A stretch of DNA of 64,000 nucleotides from Siphonodentalium dalli (GCA_032622095.1 CP136064.1:140633954-140697953); one strand, 5' to 3'; positions 1 to 9,320 are shown, counted from the first letter of the stretch. Translations and numbers: made by a program. Notes: a model not told the origin generated them from the sequence alone.

Positions 1-560
1 TTGTAACAGACTGGCCACTTACCTTCAATTTATAGGTCATATTAGCCTGTACATTTATGGGAGACAGACATACATAATATAATGCATTGGCACAGTGTTA
101 CTGATAATAATAAGGTGTCATTACTTCAGAAATGGTTCATATAGCATACTATTGTACCCGTGGTCACGTACATTAAATGAACACGTCACTTAAGCATTTA
201 AACATAATTCATCGTATCCATAAATAAAAAACGCTCTTTATTTTCAAAAACGTCCATAGTTTTAACAAAGATTTTTGCAATCTACATGCTTTCATTCATA
301 TAAAATTACCCAGTGTGTGTTAGACAACAACATTATAACATATTGGCTTTCAAGTTACATATGCATGTACATTCGATGCACGAGGCAACATTGTAGGAAA
401 TGAAGGTATTGATGTGTCATTACTTCAGAAATTTTTCATACAATTGACCGTATTTTGATCACATACCTTAAAGGTACACGTTACTTTTGTCTATAATCAC
501 ACAAAACATTACACGTAGGGTTCAACATGTCCACCGTAGTAAGCTTATTTACTTCAGAAA
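1..560. repeat. Subterminal repeats in the outer left arm
   Basis: A motif reading ttacttcagaaa recurs at about 121, 420 and 549, each within a longer degenerate unit that also contains AT-rich and acgt-containing stretches. The mirror set lies in the right arm (tctgaagta at about 7115, 6816 and 6687). No ORF of note is present from 1 to 757. Confidence 0.65.
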
Positions 561-757
561 TTGGTTCCAATAACAGCGTCTGAGCACGTCACACCTGGTT
601 GCACCGGGTGCCAATGATGTACCCACGCATCTCAAACAATGGGATGCCTATTAATTTATTCTGACCACACGTGTCTGGACAGCGTTCCAATGAAGGAATT
701 CTGAAAAAGCTATTGTTAGAGAAAGAAATGACGCAGTGCCAACTCATACATATTGAT

Positions 758-783
758 TATATATTTCTAGTGATTCTGATTGG
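758..783 (+). promoter_or_regulatory. Possible core promoter of the left PC4-like gene
   Basis: TATATAT at 758-764 lies 30 bp upstream of the ATG at 794, and an inverted CCAAT box (ATTGG) is at 779-783. A start site about 25-30 bp after the TATA would give an extremely short leader, as is common in compact viral genes. The same sequence is mirrored in the right arm. This is motif evidence only, in AT-rich DNA where TATA strings arise by chance. Confidence 0.3.
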
Positions 784-793
784 CTAATAATAT

Positions 794-1457
794 ATGGAGC
801 AGCATAGCGTTCACAACGCTATCTGGTTTTCCTATGAATTATGTGATCATGTCATTTTGAGGCAATCTGAAACTACCTGCTACATAAACATGGACACTAA
901 AATTTTCGCAAAACACTTGGGTCGTAACAGATATCTCACAATCAGTGAGTATTTGGGTACAAAGTATGTAGATCTGAGAATTTGGGATGAAGGAAGGATT
1001 CCAACTAAACAAGGAGTTAGTCTGATAATTCAACGCTGGCTTTGTCTAACACAAAACCTTGAATTAGTGGGACAGCATATAAATTCCAAGGAGCCAATGG
1101 ACCGGATTCATTTGGGGCATAATGTTTTCATGACCCTGGATCATGAACACGCAGTGCTGCACATCAAACAGTACTTTTATCCAGAAAATTGTGATGTAGC
1201 AACACCAAACCAGGAAAGGTGTTACTTTAAATGGAGCAGAGCTGAAAACAATTACAGATAATGTGGAAAATGTCAATGGGCTCATTCCTGAAACAGTAAA
1301 CTTCATACCCTGTTACAACGAACACTTGAACCAAGAAGCAGCCTTAAGATGTTCTGAATGTGAACCAGGTGGACACCATAATTATACACAGGACAAGACT
1401 GATGTAATACCAGGACATTTCTATGGAAGCTCTCAAGACTTGACACAACAATACTAA
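794..1457 (+). CDS. Tandem PC4-like ssDNA-binding protein, reading frame interrupted (left copy)
   Basis: The first frame runs from ATG 794 to TAA 1259-1261 (155 codons). Residues 40-90 look like a PC4/p15 coactivator C-terminal domain: RYLTISEY, then VDLRIW, then TKQGVSL. Residues 104-137 begin a second such domain that aligns without gaps to the first (shared H-L-G-x-N-x3-T spacing and following beta strands). The remainder of domain 2, with the expected GVTL strand, is encoded one base out of register in the frame open from 1200 to TAA 1455-1457. Homology places the break near 1206-1212, and the overlap of open frames limits it to 1200-1258. The downstream part continues into a Cys/His-containing tail (CSECEPGGHH). 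PC4 domains bind single-stranded DNA, so a replication or transcription role is inferred. AATAAA follows at 1561-1566. The frame change may be a fixed mutation or a recoding site; the right copy shares it. Confidence 0.62.
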
Positions 1458-1878
1458 TATAGTGAGACTGACTCAATGTAACCATTTTTCCTGGACATTT
1501 TTAATTCAATGTTGTGTGTGTGTGTGTTTAAGTATATTTCATAACAAGATAGTATATAGCAATAAATAGCACCAGTTAAATGTATCCAATGTATTGTTGT
1601 CTATCATATAACCCATCAATTGGCACAATAGACATGATTTACTTACTAATATAGATATATATATATACAAACTGTTCATACCATAGATATGAACTTCTTG
1701 AAATTGAAAAAAAAAACCCATATGAGGAAGGATTTTTCAATAAGTCCTTTGATAATCTAACTATAAGCAACTGATTTCGAGCCATTTATTGCACCCTGAA
1801 ATGTTGGCGATTTCGAAAGGTTATGTTTGAAAGAAACCGCAGTGAAATCACACCGAAATTGACGAAGATACGGGACAT

Positions 1879-2067
1879 TTGTTGTTTTCAACTATTTATA
1901 GATATCACGTGACTAATATCGAAAATCCAATTTTGGCAGATCGTAGAAGAGCTAGAATAATGAGGATTACACCATCGGGCCCAGTTTCACACAGTGCGTT
2001 ACCTCCATCGAAAAAGAACGTGTATACATGCATATTAAAACATATTATATTTTCAACCTCGGTGTGA
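1879..2067 (+). CDS. Small basic ORF in left arm, unknown function
   Basis: The 62-codon frame opens on TTG; its first ATG is at 1960, leaving about 35 codons. It contains a basic run (RRRARIMRI) followed by a Pro/Ser segment and a Lys pair. The same frame is open in the right arm (5178-5366) with a single Lys/Asn difference. No domain is recognised. Low coding confidence: the start is non-standard, and near-identity of the arms would keep a chance ORF open. Confidence 0.2.
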   Translation: MLFSTIYRYHVTNIENPILADRRRARIMRITPSGPVSHSALPPSKKNVYTCILKHIIFSTSV

Positions 2068-2573
2068 CAAACTTTTGAATAGAGAGAATGCTATTATCGA
2101 TCGCCTAATTCTACACGCAGTCAAATTTCAATGAATGTGGAAAGCTGTTGTCATTGTGATGTTTATAGTATTCCGTAGTAAATGCTGGATTTAAATTGTA
2201 TAGTAAATAACGATCAATAGCGGAAATGGTGAATTCTTATGCGGTGCGTGTGAACTTGTATTTAAAAGGGCAAAGACTGTTTGTTAGTTGAATACATACA
2301 TATTACGGCTCTCATTTTGAACTTGCCTAATGTCTATTAACTCACCGATTAAGGGCCAGAAAGGTTCTATATATGTCTTAGGTTACCTGGTATTACAATG
2401 AAATGTGTTAGAAAATATATTGCATTAAAATGTGCATTATTAGTGAACCCTTTTCGCAGAACTGCATTATTCACCATTGTATGAATCACGTATGAGTCAT
2501 GTCTATACATCGTACTTAGCCATTCAAATCCCTTTATTCGTTGTTCGGTAAATTTATGAGTTAAAAGTACAGG

Positions 2574-2640
2574 ACGGCAAAACGCCTCAAAACGCCGCCC
2601 GCCGCAAAACGCCGCCCCGCCGCAGAACGCCGCAAACGCA
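2574..2640. repeat. GC-rich minisatellite at left arm/centre border
   Basis: Repeats of a roughly 15-18 bp unit of the type aaacgccgccccgccgc in otherwise AT-rich DNA. It is shorter than the right-hand copy (about 4580-4671) and is followed directly by a CRE. Its position 90-150 bp upstream of the ATPase ATG makes it part of that gene's 5' region. Confidence 0.85.
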
Positions 2641-2641
2641 A

Positions 2642-2690
2642 TGACGTCACTACAGGACAGATTTTAGGTTATAAGGAACATTTGTATAAA
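2642..2690 (+). promoter_or_regulatory. CRE plus TATA box upstream of the ATPase gene
   Basis: A perfect CRE/ATF palindrome, TGACGTCA, is at 2642-2649, and TATAAA is at 2685-2690, 39 bp before the ATG at 2729. A second perfect CRE lies at 4567-4574 on the opposite side of the centre, because the inverted repeat ends just beyond it. The spacing fits a TATA-driven start near 2715. This suggests host CREB/ATF-type factors drive the gene; that is inferred from motifs. Confidence 0.45.
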
Positions 2691-2728
2691 GGAAAGCCAT
2701 ATACCCGAGATATTTTAGTCAAGTATAA

Positions 2729-4477
2729 ATGAAGCACCAGTGTTCAATTTGTTCTAGTGAGTATGGGCGGAACCATGATTTGAAAAGACATGTGCAATCT
2801 AAGCACACTGAATTTGTCAACCGACACCCACAGCAGCAGCACCAAGCGGTAACAACAAACAGCAACATCAACAAGCGGCATCAGCCACAACATCAACGAC
2901 AGCAACATCCATTACAACAACACCAGTTACTACAACCACATCAGGGGAAACAGCAACAAAGCGACATAACATCCCGCTTTGATAATCCAATGGCCAATAT
3001 CCAGGAAGATTTTGTCTTCAAACATCCATTCACGGCATGCGTAAGTGGACCGACATCTAGTGGAAAAACGTACTTCGTGAAAACCTTGCTACAAAAGTCT
3101 GCCTCAAAAATATCACCCGCACCTGACAGAATAATATGGTTTTATAAATATTGGCAGCCCCTATATAACGAAATAAAGAATACCGTCACCCCTCAGGTCA
3201 ACTTTATACGTGGAATACCAGCAAACTTGGATACTCTTATCAATCCCCAGTATAAAAATCTAGTTATACTCGATGACTTGATGCAAACTTCATCAAAAGA
3301 CCAGAGAGTTAATGATTTGCATTCCGAAGGAAGTCACCATTTGAACTTATCTTTGGTAAGTTTGAACCAAAATTTCTACTACAACAAAGATCCGACGCAA
3401 CGACGAAATTGTCAATATTTGGTATTGTTCAATAACCCAGTTGACAAGGGTTTAATTTCAACATTATCAAGACAGATGTATCCTGAATGCCCACAGCGTA
3501 TGATGCGAGAGTTTTCGGAAGCGACGAGTGAACCTTATGGTTACCTACTGGTGGATTTAAAAGCCGCAACCCCGGACACGTTACGTCTGCGACAAAATGT
3601 GTTAAAAGACAACACGAACCAACATAGGAGTGAATGGAAAGGCATGAAATATAATCTCCATAAGGACAGCGAGTACTCAAATGAACACAATGGGGTAAAA
3701 TATGATGACAACAATAGCCCGGATCAACGGAATGAGATGGAATACGATGACAGAGAACTCCCTGGTCAACAGAAGGGCATGACATATAATTATAGTGTGC
3801 CCCAAGGTCAACATAATGGTGATACTAAGGACATAATGCCACCTGGTGAGCTCGATGAAATCCATAAGGAAACCCGTCAAAACATAGACATTCGAGAAGA
3901 CATGTCGTACCCTTGTAATGACTGTGGGCTTTTGTTCGAAGATCAGCATGATGTTCAGAGACACGTAAAAAACTGGTGTCAAGAAAATAAGTTAAAACGA
4001 AAACTAACTGAGAACACGGATGATAGTCAGAATAAGAAAAGAAAATTTAATGAAAATGAATACTTCAAAAGTGTATGTGATGAGAGTAGAGATAAAATAC
4101 AAGAAGAATGGAGTGATACAGTGGAAACGTATACGGAAAATGGCTCAAAAGAAAAAGAGGCAAAATTACAAGCTGACAAGGACCTTAAAAGTAAAGACAT
4201 GATGCAATTTATGAATGAATATGCTAGGACAATATTAAAGTATCTACAGCTGCGCAATGGGACTCTGCACACCAGAGTCATGGATAAAGTCGACAAATAT
4301 ATCAATAATGGTTATAAAGATCGTGATGCAGTGAAAATGTCAATATTAAAGTACAAACCGTTGCTAGAAAAATTCATGGACGAATCAACTCACGCTTCTG
4401 ACGAAAGTGATAACAATTCGGACAAGGCTGGTGAAAGTGACAGTGATGACAAAGCGGATGAAAGTGACAGTGAATAG
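2729..4477 (+). CDS. Zinc-finger A32/FtsK-like packaging-type ATPase
   Basis: Intact 582-codon gene. Domains in order: C2H2 finger (C5, C8, H21, H26); Gln/His-rich low-complexity stretch (about 34-77); P-loop ATPase core (about 95-290) with Walker A GPTSSGKT at 107-114, Walker B NLVILDD at 177-183, a polar LVSLNQN strand at 209-215 and NCQYLVLFNNP at 227-237; five degenerate repeats of about 15 residues with a G-M-x-Y-like core (302-372); a second finger of C2HC spacing (C396, C399, H412, C417); a basic, nuclear-localisation-like segment (421-440, KLKRK and KKRK); and a Ser/Asp/Glu-rich tail (551-582). The core resembles poxvirus A32-type DNA-packaging ATPases and related proteins in invertebrate genomes. 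The expected role is ATP-driven genome packaging, assigned by resemblance only. ATG 2729 is chosen because the finger starts at residue 5. An AATAAA follows 8 bp after the stop, a compact viral-like layout. Confidence 0.85.
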   Translation: MKHQCSICSSEYGRNHDLKRHVQSKHTEFVNRHPQQQHQAVTTNSNINKRHQPQHQRQQHPLQQHQLLQPHQGKQQQSDITSRFDNPMANIQEDFVFKHPFTACVSGPTSSGKTYFVKTLLQKSASKISPAPDRIIWFYKYWQPLYNEIKNTVTPQVNFIRGIPANLDTLINPQYKNLVILDDLMQTSSKDQRVNDLHSEGSHHLNLSLVSLNQNFYYNKDPTQRRNCQYLVLFNNPVDKGLISTLSRQMYPECPQRMMREFSEATSEPYGYLLVDLKAATPDTLRLRQNVLKDNTNQHRSEWKGMKYNLHKDSEYSNEHNGVKYDDNNSPDQRNEMEYDDRELPGQQKGMTYNYSVPQGQHNGDTKDIMPPGELDEIHKETRQNIDIREDMSYPCNDCGLLFEDQHDVQRHVKNWCQENKLKRKLTENTDDSQNKKRKFNENEYFKSVCDESRDKIQEEWSDTVETYTENGSKEKEAKLQADKDLKSKDMMQFMNEYARTILKYLQLRNGTLHTRVMDKVDKYINNGYKDRDAVKMSILKYKPLLEKFMDESTHASDESDNNSDKAGESDSDDKADESDSE

Positions 4478-4484
4478 ATAATAT

Positions 4485-4490
4485 AATAAA
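4485..4490 (+). terminator. Polyadenylation signal of the ATPase gene
   Basis: AATAAA begins 8 bp after the TAG stop at 4475-4477, inside an A-rich run. It lies in the unique centre and so serves only this gene. Confidence 0.6.
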
Positions 4491-4566
4491 AAAAATTAGT
4501 ATGTACCACATGTCATGTTATTTTGTTCCAAAACCAAAAAAGTAGAGACTCTCTCGCCATTGGTAG

Positions 4567-4671
4567 TGACGTCATTGCGTTTGCGGCGTTGTCCGGCGTT
4601 TTGCGGTGGGGCGGCGTTTTGCGGCGGGGCGGCGTTTTGCGGCGGGGCAGCGTTTTGCGGCGTTTTGCCGT
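4567..4671. repeat. CRE and GC-rich minisatellite at right arm/centre border
   Basis: TGACGTCA at 4567-4574 is followed by units of the type gcggggcggcgttttgcg to about 4671. There are more units than in the left arm. An ORF runs through it on the plus strand (4606-4878) but starts inside the repeat and is not considered a gene. Confidence 0.85.
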
Positions 4672-5177
4672 CCTGTACTTTTAACTCATAAATTTACCGA
4701 ACAACGAATAAAGGGATTTGAATGGCTAAGTACGATGTATAGACATGACTCATACGTGATTCATACAATGGTGAAAAAGGCAGTTCTGCGAAAAGGGTTC
4801 ACTAATAATGCACATTTTAATGCAATATATTTTCTAACACATTTCATTGTAATACCAGGTAACCTAAGACATATATAGAACCTTTCTGGCCCTTAATCGG
4901 TGAGTTAATAGACATTAGGCAAGTTCAAAATGAGAGCCGTAATATGTATGTATTCAACTAACAAACAGTCTTTGCCCTTTTAAATACAAGTTCACACGCA
5001 CCGCATAAGAATTCACCATTTCCGCTATTGATCGTTATTTACTATACAATTTAAATCCAGCATTTACTACGGAATACTATAAACATCACAATGACAACAG
5101 CTTTCCACATTCATTGAAATTTGACTGCGTGTAGAATTAGGCGATCGATAATAGCATTCTCTCTATTCAAAAGTTTG

Positions 5178-5366
5178 TCACACCGAGGTTGAAAATATAA
5201 TATTTTTTAATATGCATGTATACACGTTCTTTTTCGATGGAGGTAACGCACTGTGTGAAACTGGGCCCGATGGTGTAATCCTCATTATTCTAGCTCTTCT
5301 ACGATCTGCCAAAATTGGATTTTCGATATTAGTCACGTGATATCTATAAATAGTTGAAAACAACAA
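5178..5366 (-). CDS. Small basic ORF in right arm, unknown function
   Basis: Mirror of 1879-2067 with one residue changed (Lys to Asn near the C-terminus). The same caveats apply: non-ATG opening codon, no recognised domain, and conservation explained by arm identity. Confidence 0.2.
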   Translation of the reverse strand: MLFSTIYRYHVTNIENPILADRRRARIMRITPSGPVSHSALPPSKKNVYTCILKNIIFSTSV

Positions 5367-5787
5367 ATGTCCCGTATCTTCGTCAATTTCGGTGTGATTT
5401 CACTGCGGTTTCTTTCAAACATAACCTTTCGAAATCGCCAACATTTCATGGTGCAATAAATGGCTCGAAATCAGTTGCTTATAGTTAGATTATCAAAGGA
5501 CTTATTGAAAAATCCTTCCTGATATGGGTTTTTTTTTTCAATTTCAAGAAGTTCATATCTAAGGTATGAACAGTTTGTATATATATATATCTATATTAGT
5601 AAGTAAATCATGTCTATTGTGCCAATTGATGGGTTATATGATAGACAACAATACATTGGATACATTTAACTGGTGCTATTTATTGCTATATACTATCTTG
5701 TTATGAAATATACTTAAACACACACACACACAACATTGAATTAAAAATGTCCAGGAAAAATGGTTACATTGAGTCAGTCTCACTATA

Positions 5788-6451
5788 TTAGTATTGTTGT
5801 GTCAAGTCTTGAGAGCTTCCATAGAAATGTCCTGGTATTACATCAGTCTTGTCCTGTGTATAATTATGGTGTCCACCTGGTTCACATTCAGAACATCTTA
5901 AGGCTGCTTCCTGGTTCAAGTGTTCGTTGTAACAGGGTATGAAGTTTACTGTTTCAGGAATGAGCCCATTGACATTTTCCACATTATCTGTAATTGTTTT
6001 CAGCTCTGCTCCATTTAAAGTAACACCTTTCCTGGTTTGGTGTTGCTACATCACAATTTTCTAGATAAAAGTACTGTTTGATGTGCACCACTGCGTGTTC
6101 ATGATCCAGGGTCATGAAAACATTATGCCCCAAATGAATCCGGTCCATTGGCTCCTTGGAATTTATATGCTGTCCCACTAATTCAAGGTTTTGTGTTAGA
6201 CAAAGCCAGCGTTGAATTATCAGACTAACTCCTTGTTTAGTTGGAATCCTTCCTTCATCCCAAATTCTCAGATCTACATACTTTGTACCCAAAAACTCAC
6301 TGATTGTGAGATATCTGTTACGACCCAAGTGTTTTGCGAAAATTTTAGTGTCCATGTTTATGTAGCAGGTAGTTTCAGATTGCCTCAAAATGACATGATC
6401 ACATTATTCATAGGAAAACCAGATAGCGTTGTGAACGCTATGCTGCTCCAT
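5788..6451 (-). pseudogene. Tandem PC4-like gene, right copy, nonsense plus shared frame break
   Basis: Reverse-strand copy of 794-1457. The ATG is at 6451-6449. Codon 16 is a TAA (plus-strand 6404-6406) where the left arm has TTA, so the open frame resumes only from a TTG at 6388. The first frame ends at 5984. The rest of the second PC4-like domain and the Cys/His tail are in another frame ending at 5788, with the break at the same place as on the left. With an early stop this copy should give no full-length product, so it is called a pseudogene. The left copy lacks that stop. Confidence 0.7.
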
Positions 6452-6679
6452 ATATTATTAGCCAATCAGAATCACTAGAAATATATAATCAATATGTATG
6501 AGTTGGCACTGCGTCATTTCTTTCTCTAACAATAGCTTTTTCAGAATTCCTTCATTGGAACGCTGTCCAGACACGTGTGGTCAGAATAAATTAATAGGCA
6601 TCCCATTGTTTGAGATGCGTGGGTACATCATTGGCACCCGGTGCAACCAGGTGTGACGTGCTCAGACGCTGTTATTGGA

Positions 6680-8370
6680 ACCAATTTCTGAAGTAAATAA
6701 GCTTACTACGGTGGACATGTTGAACCCTACGTGTAATGTTTTGTGTGATTATAGACAAAAGTAACGTGTACCTTTAAGGTATGTGATCAAAATACGGTCA
6801 ATTGTATGAAAAATTTCTGAAGTAATGACACATCAATACCTTCATTTCCTACAATGTTGCCTCGTGCATCGAATGTACATGCATATGTAACTTGAAAGCC
6901 AATATGTTATATTGTTGTTGTCTAACACACACTGGGTAATTTTATATGAATGAAAGCATGTAGATTGCAAAAATCTTTGTTAAAACTATGGACGTTTTTG
7001 AAAATAAAGAGCGTTTTTTATTTATGGATACGATGAATTATGTTTAAATGCTTAAGTGACGTGTTCATTTAATGTACGTGACCACGGGTACAATAGTATG
7101 CTATATGAACCATTTCTGAAGTAATGACACCTTATTATTATCAGTAACACTGTGCCAATGCATTATATTATGTATGTCTGTCTCCCATAAATGTACAGGC
7201 TAATATGACCTATAAATTGAAGGTAAGTGGCCAGTCTGTTACAACGTTGTTGTCGTTTAACATACATTTCGTAAATTTTATTTGAATGAAAGCATGTAGA
7301 TTGCATAAATCTTTGTTAAAACTAGGTACATTCAAACTATTTGGAAAATAAAGAGCGTTTTTATTGATGTATACGCGGAATTAGGTTTAAATGCATAAAT
7401 GACGTGTACCTTTAAGATATGTGACCAAAATGCGGTGATTTGTATGCTATTTGAACCATATCTGAAGTAGTGACACACTAGAAAACCTTAATTTCTACAG
7501 AAACATTAATTTTGTTTATCTCTCAGTCTCCACAGATGCAGAAGCCATTAGGAGCATGCATTTGAATGACAGACGTATCGTGGCATTAAATGACTTAAAC
7601 ATGTGTTTAATTACGAAGCTTCGAGAAATTGTGTGTAGGATTTACTTTATTGGAAATGTTCAAATATCTATTGACAAGGCGTTGATTGATTCCTAATAGT
7701 TCGATTACAGATATTAAAGGGGTATTTAGAGAAAAAGCTTAACTAATGTTAGTGATGATTTAATCAATTGTACCATAACAGTTGACCATTAGGAGGGATA
7801 CATAATGGGGAGTCAGTATGTATTCAGGGTTCATGCCGCTCGCGGTATAACTTTTGTGAGAATTAAATTGCATGGGTTATGCTCTGTAAGCATATGTTGT
7901 ATAATTAGTATTGGCTGCTTCGAGTTTAATACGCTTTTCTGCTAACTCACACGGGCCAAGAATTTTTCAGAAATGGATAGATGATGTGTTATTAGCTTTT
8001 GTGAGAGCAAGTGCCTCGCTGGTCTGTTTAGTGCCCATCTGTTTGTGAAAATGTATAATGCTTGGTGTCCCTACATTTTTCATAAATGCTTAAAGATGGA
8101 TAGATAGGTAAATTTATGAAGTGATGGTCACATATGCTCATTTTAAATCTATTCACAAACACCCTTGCACAGAAGCCATGTACCTTTAAGGTATGTGACC
8201 CAAATGCTTTGTATGCTATATGAACCATTTCTGAAGTAATAACAAATCAATACCTTCATTTCCTACAGTGTTGATTCGTGCATCGAATGTACATGCATAA
8301 TTTGTGACATCTAACTTGAAGGTAAGTGGCCAATTACAATTTTGTTGTCGTTTAACATTCATTCATAATG
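6680..8370. repeat. Subterminal tandem repeats of right arm, continuing beyond the palindrome
   Basis: The tctgaagta motif recurs at about 6687, 6816, 7115, 7461 and 8230. The 344-bp period is clear between aaaataaagagcg at 7001 and at 7345. Units include a stretch with caataccttcatttcctaca and another with cttgaaggtaagtggcca (about 7219 and 8319). The units after 7244 have no visible partner in the window, so the element probably extends to about 8370. No gene is present here. Confidence 0.7.
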
Positions 8371-9320
8371 AGTGCCGTGCATGTGTCCCTTTAGAGTGCA
8401 TTGTGTTCCCCTTAACTTGCACATACCGAGATTACCCTTTTAATATTCCCCACCGTGAGTGCAGTGTCCCCCTTTAATGATGTCATAGCGTGGGTGCACA
8501 TAAGACTGTACTATGAAAGGTTATAGCGCAGAAACAAACAGGAAAGATATTTTAATTAGTTATTAATGGGGATTCAAAGAGATTGCTTTACCATTCTGAC
8601 CTGTTGAGTGTGCATCTGTGAAAATGCTTCGGTATAACCTCCAATATGGAAGTCGAATGTTTTGGCCACTATGCAATGGATCTATGAGTATGCCTATGGC
8701 GTAAGATGGTAACACGTCTGGTTTTCGGTCCACATTGAGTCATATATGTAGTCGGATGAGAAAAGTTGTGCTTTATGTGATATAAATAGGGGAATGTATG
8801 AAATGGTGGTCTTATACGTTCAGCAAAGTAATGACAGATTAAACACCCATATTTGCATAGCTCTCGCTTACAGGTTCGGAGAATATTCAATATGTAGAGA
8901 GATGCTGTCGTTATCTGTATCGTGGCAGTTAATGACTTAAACGTGTGTTTAATTACGAAGCTTCGAGAAAGTGTGTGGCCAGTGTTGTATATGAAAACAT
9001 ATCACTGTGATTTACTTTATTAGACATTGACATGTTTTAACCCTAGTGCAGTTTAATTGATTCCTGATAGTTCGATTTATAACCTAGTGGTATGCCAAAT
9101 CTTTTTGACCGCTTTATTCCCACATGTTCAGAACTAGACATGGTTATATGTTGTGTTATTAGCATGAGAGTGAATGCCTCGCTGTACCGTGTGTGGTGGA
9201 GTTGGTGGATAATATGGGCCATGATGCTCTGTTATTGTTTTGTTTGGAGAATGTTCCAGAAATGGTTATATGTTGTGTTATTAGCTTGAGAGCTCTGTGC
9301 CCAGCAGCAGGTGCATAATA
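7560..9320. repeat. Diverged tandem duplication of about 1.3 kb, no gene
   Basis: A segment around 7570-7705 recurs at 8913-9080, spacing about 1350 bp; both share tttaattacgaagcttcgag. A second shared stretch (cagaaatgg then gtgttattagc) occurs at about 7968, 9135 and 9258. The copies are heavily diverged and have different indels. Short ORFs here (for example 9092-9289 plus and 8669-8890 minus) show no recognisable protein features. Origin unknown, possibly an old relative of the element to the left. Confidence 0.5.

Larger units (their letters stand above)
1..2653 (+). repeat. Left arm of the giant inverted repeat
   Basis: Reverse complement of 4563-7244. The pairing sum is about 7245 over most of the arm and falls to 7216 near the centre because the GC-rich minisatellite differs in length. 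From outside inwards it holds subterminal repeats (1 to about 560), a TATA/CCAAT region, the PC4-like gene (794-1457), a GT microsatellite (about 1511-1527), a small basic ORF (1879-2067), about 450 bp of AT-rich sequence with no convincing gene (2068-2570), a GC-rich minisatellite, and a CRE palindrome. Homology stops just after the CRE, at 2653. Confidence 0.92.
1..7244. mobile_element. Giant palindromic virus-like element (PC4-like genes in arms, ATPase in centre)
   Basis: Position 1 pairs with 7244 and the two halves stay complementary inwards to 2653 and 4563, leaving a 1.9-kb unpaired centre with one gene. The arms duplicate a PC4-like gene; the centre encodes an A32/FtsK-like ATPase with zinc fingers. 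Packaging-type ATPases of this class are known from Polintons/Mavericks, adintoviruses and nucleocytoplasmic large DNA viruses, so a viral origin is inferred. Polymerase, integrase, protease and capsid genes are absent from the window, so this is either a defective derivative or part of a larger element continuing left of base 1. Outer ends and target-site duplications cannot be identified: the left end is cut by the window and, on the right, subterminal repeats continue to about 8370. At least ten single-base differences and a different minisatellite copy number separate the arms, which argues against a simple hairpin sequencing artefact. Confidence 0.7.
4563..7244 (-). repeat. Right arm of the giant inverted repeat
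   Basis: Mirror copy of 1-2653 in reverse orientation. It differs by scattered point changes. Three alter the first PC4-like reading frame (Y/F at codon 53, L/V at 122, P/L at 130) and one creates a stop at codon 16. The minisatellite next to the centre is longer here (about 4580-4671) than on the left. Apart from the PC4-like copy and the small ORF 5178-5366 there is no supportable gene in the arm. Confidence 0.92.

Noticed and set aside
1539-1721. Minus-strand ORF of 60 codons in the left arm
   Set aside because: Low-complexity aromatic and hydrophobic product of AT-rich DNA; no start context or relatives.
3429-3982. Minus-strand ORFs opposite the ATPase gene
   Set aside because: Shadows of the plus-strand coding sequence.
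4606-4878. Plus-strand ORF of 90 codons in the right arm
   Set aside because: It opens within the GC minisatellite on a translated repeat. The part after it is also open in the left arm (minus strand, about 2370-2574) with two residue changes, but there is no proper start and no domain.
1-7244. Palindrome as a simple hairpin-adapter read artefact
   Set aside because: The centre is 1.9 kb of unique sequence and the arms differ at many single bases and in minisatellite length, which a read-through artefact would not produce. A misassembly is still not excluded without reads.
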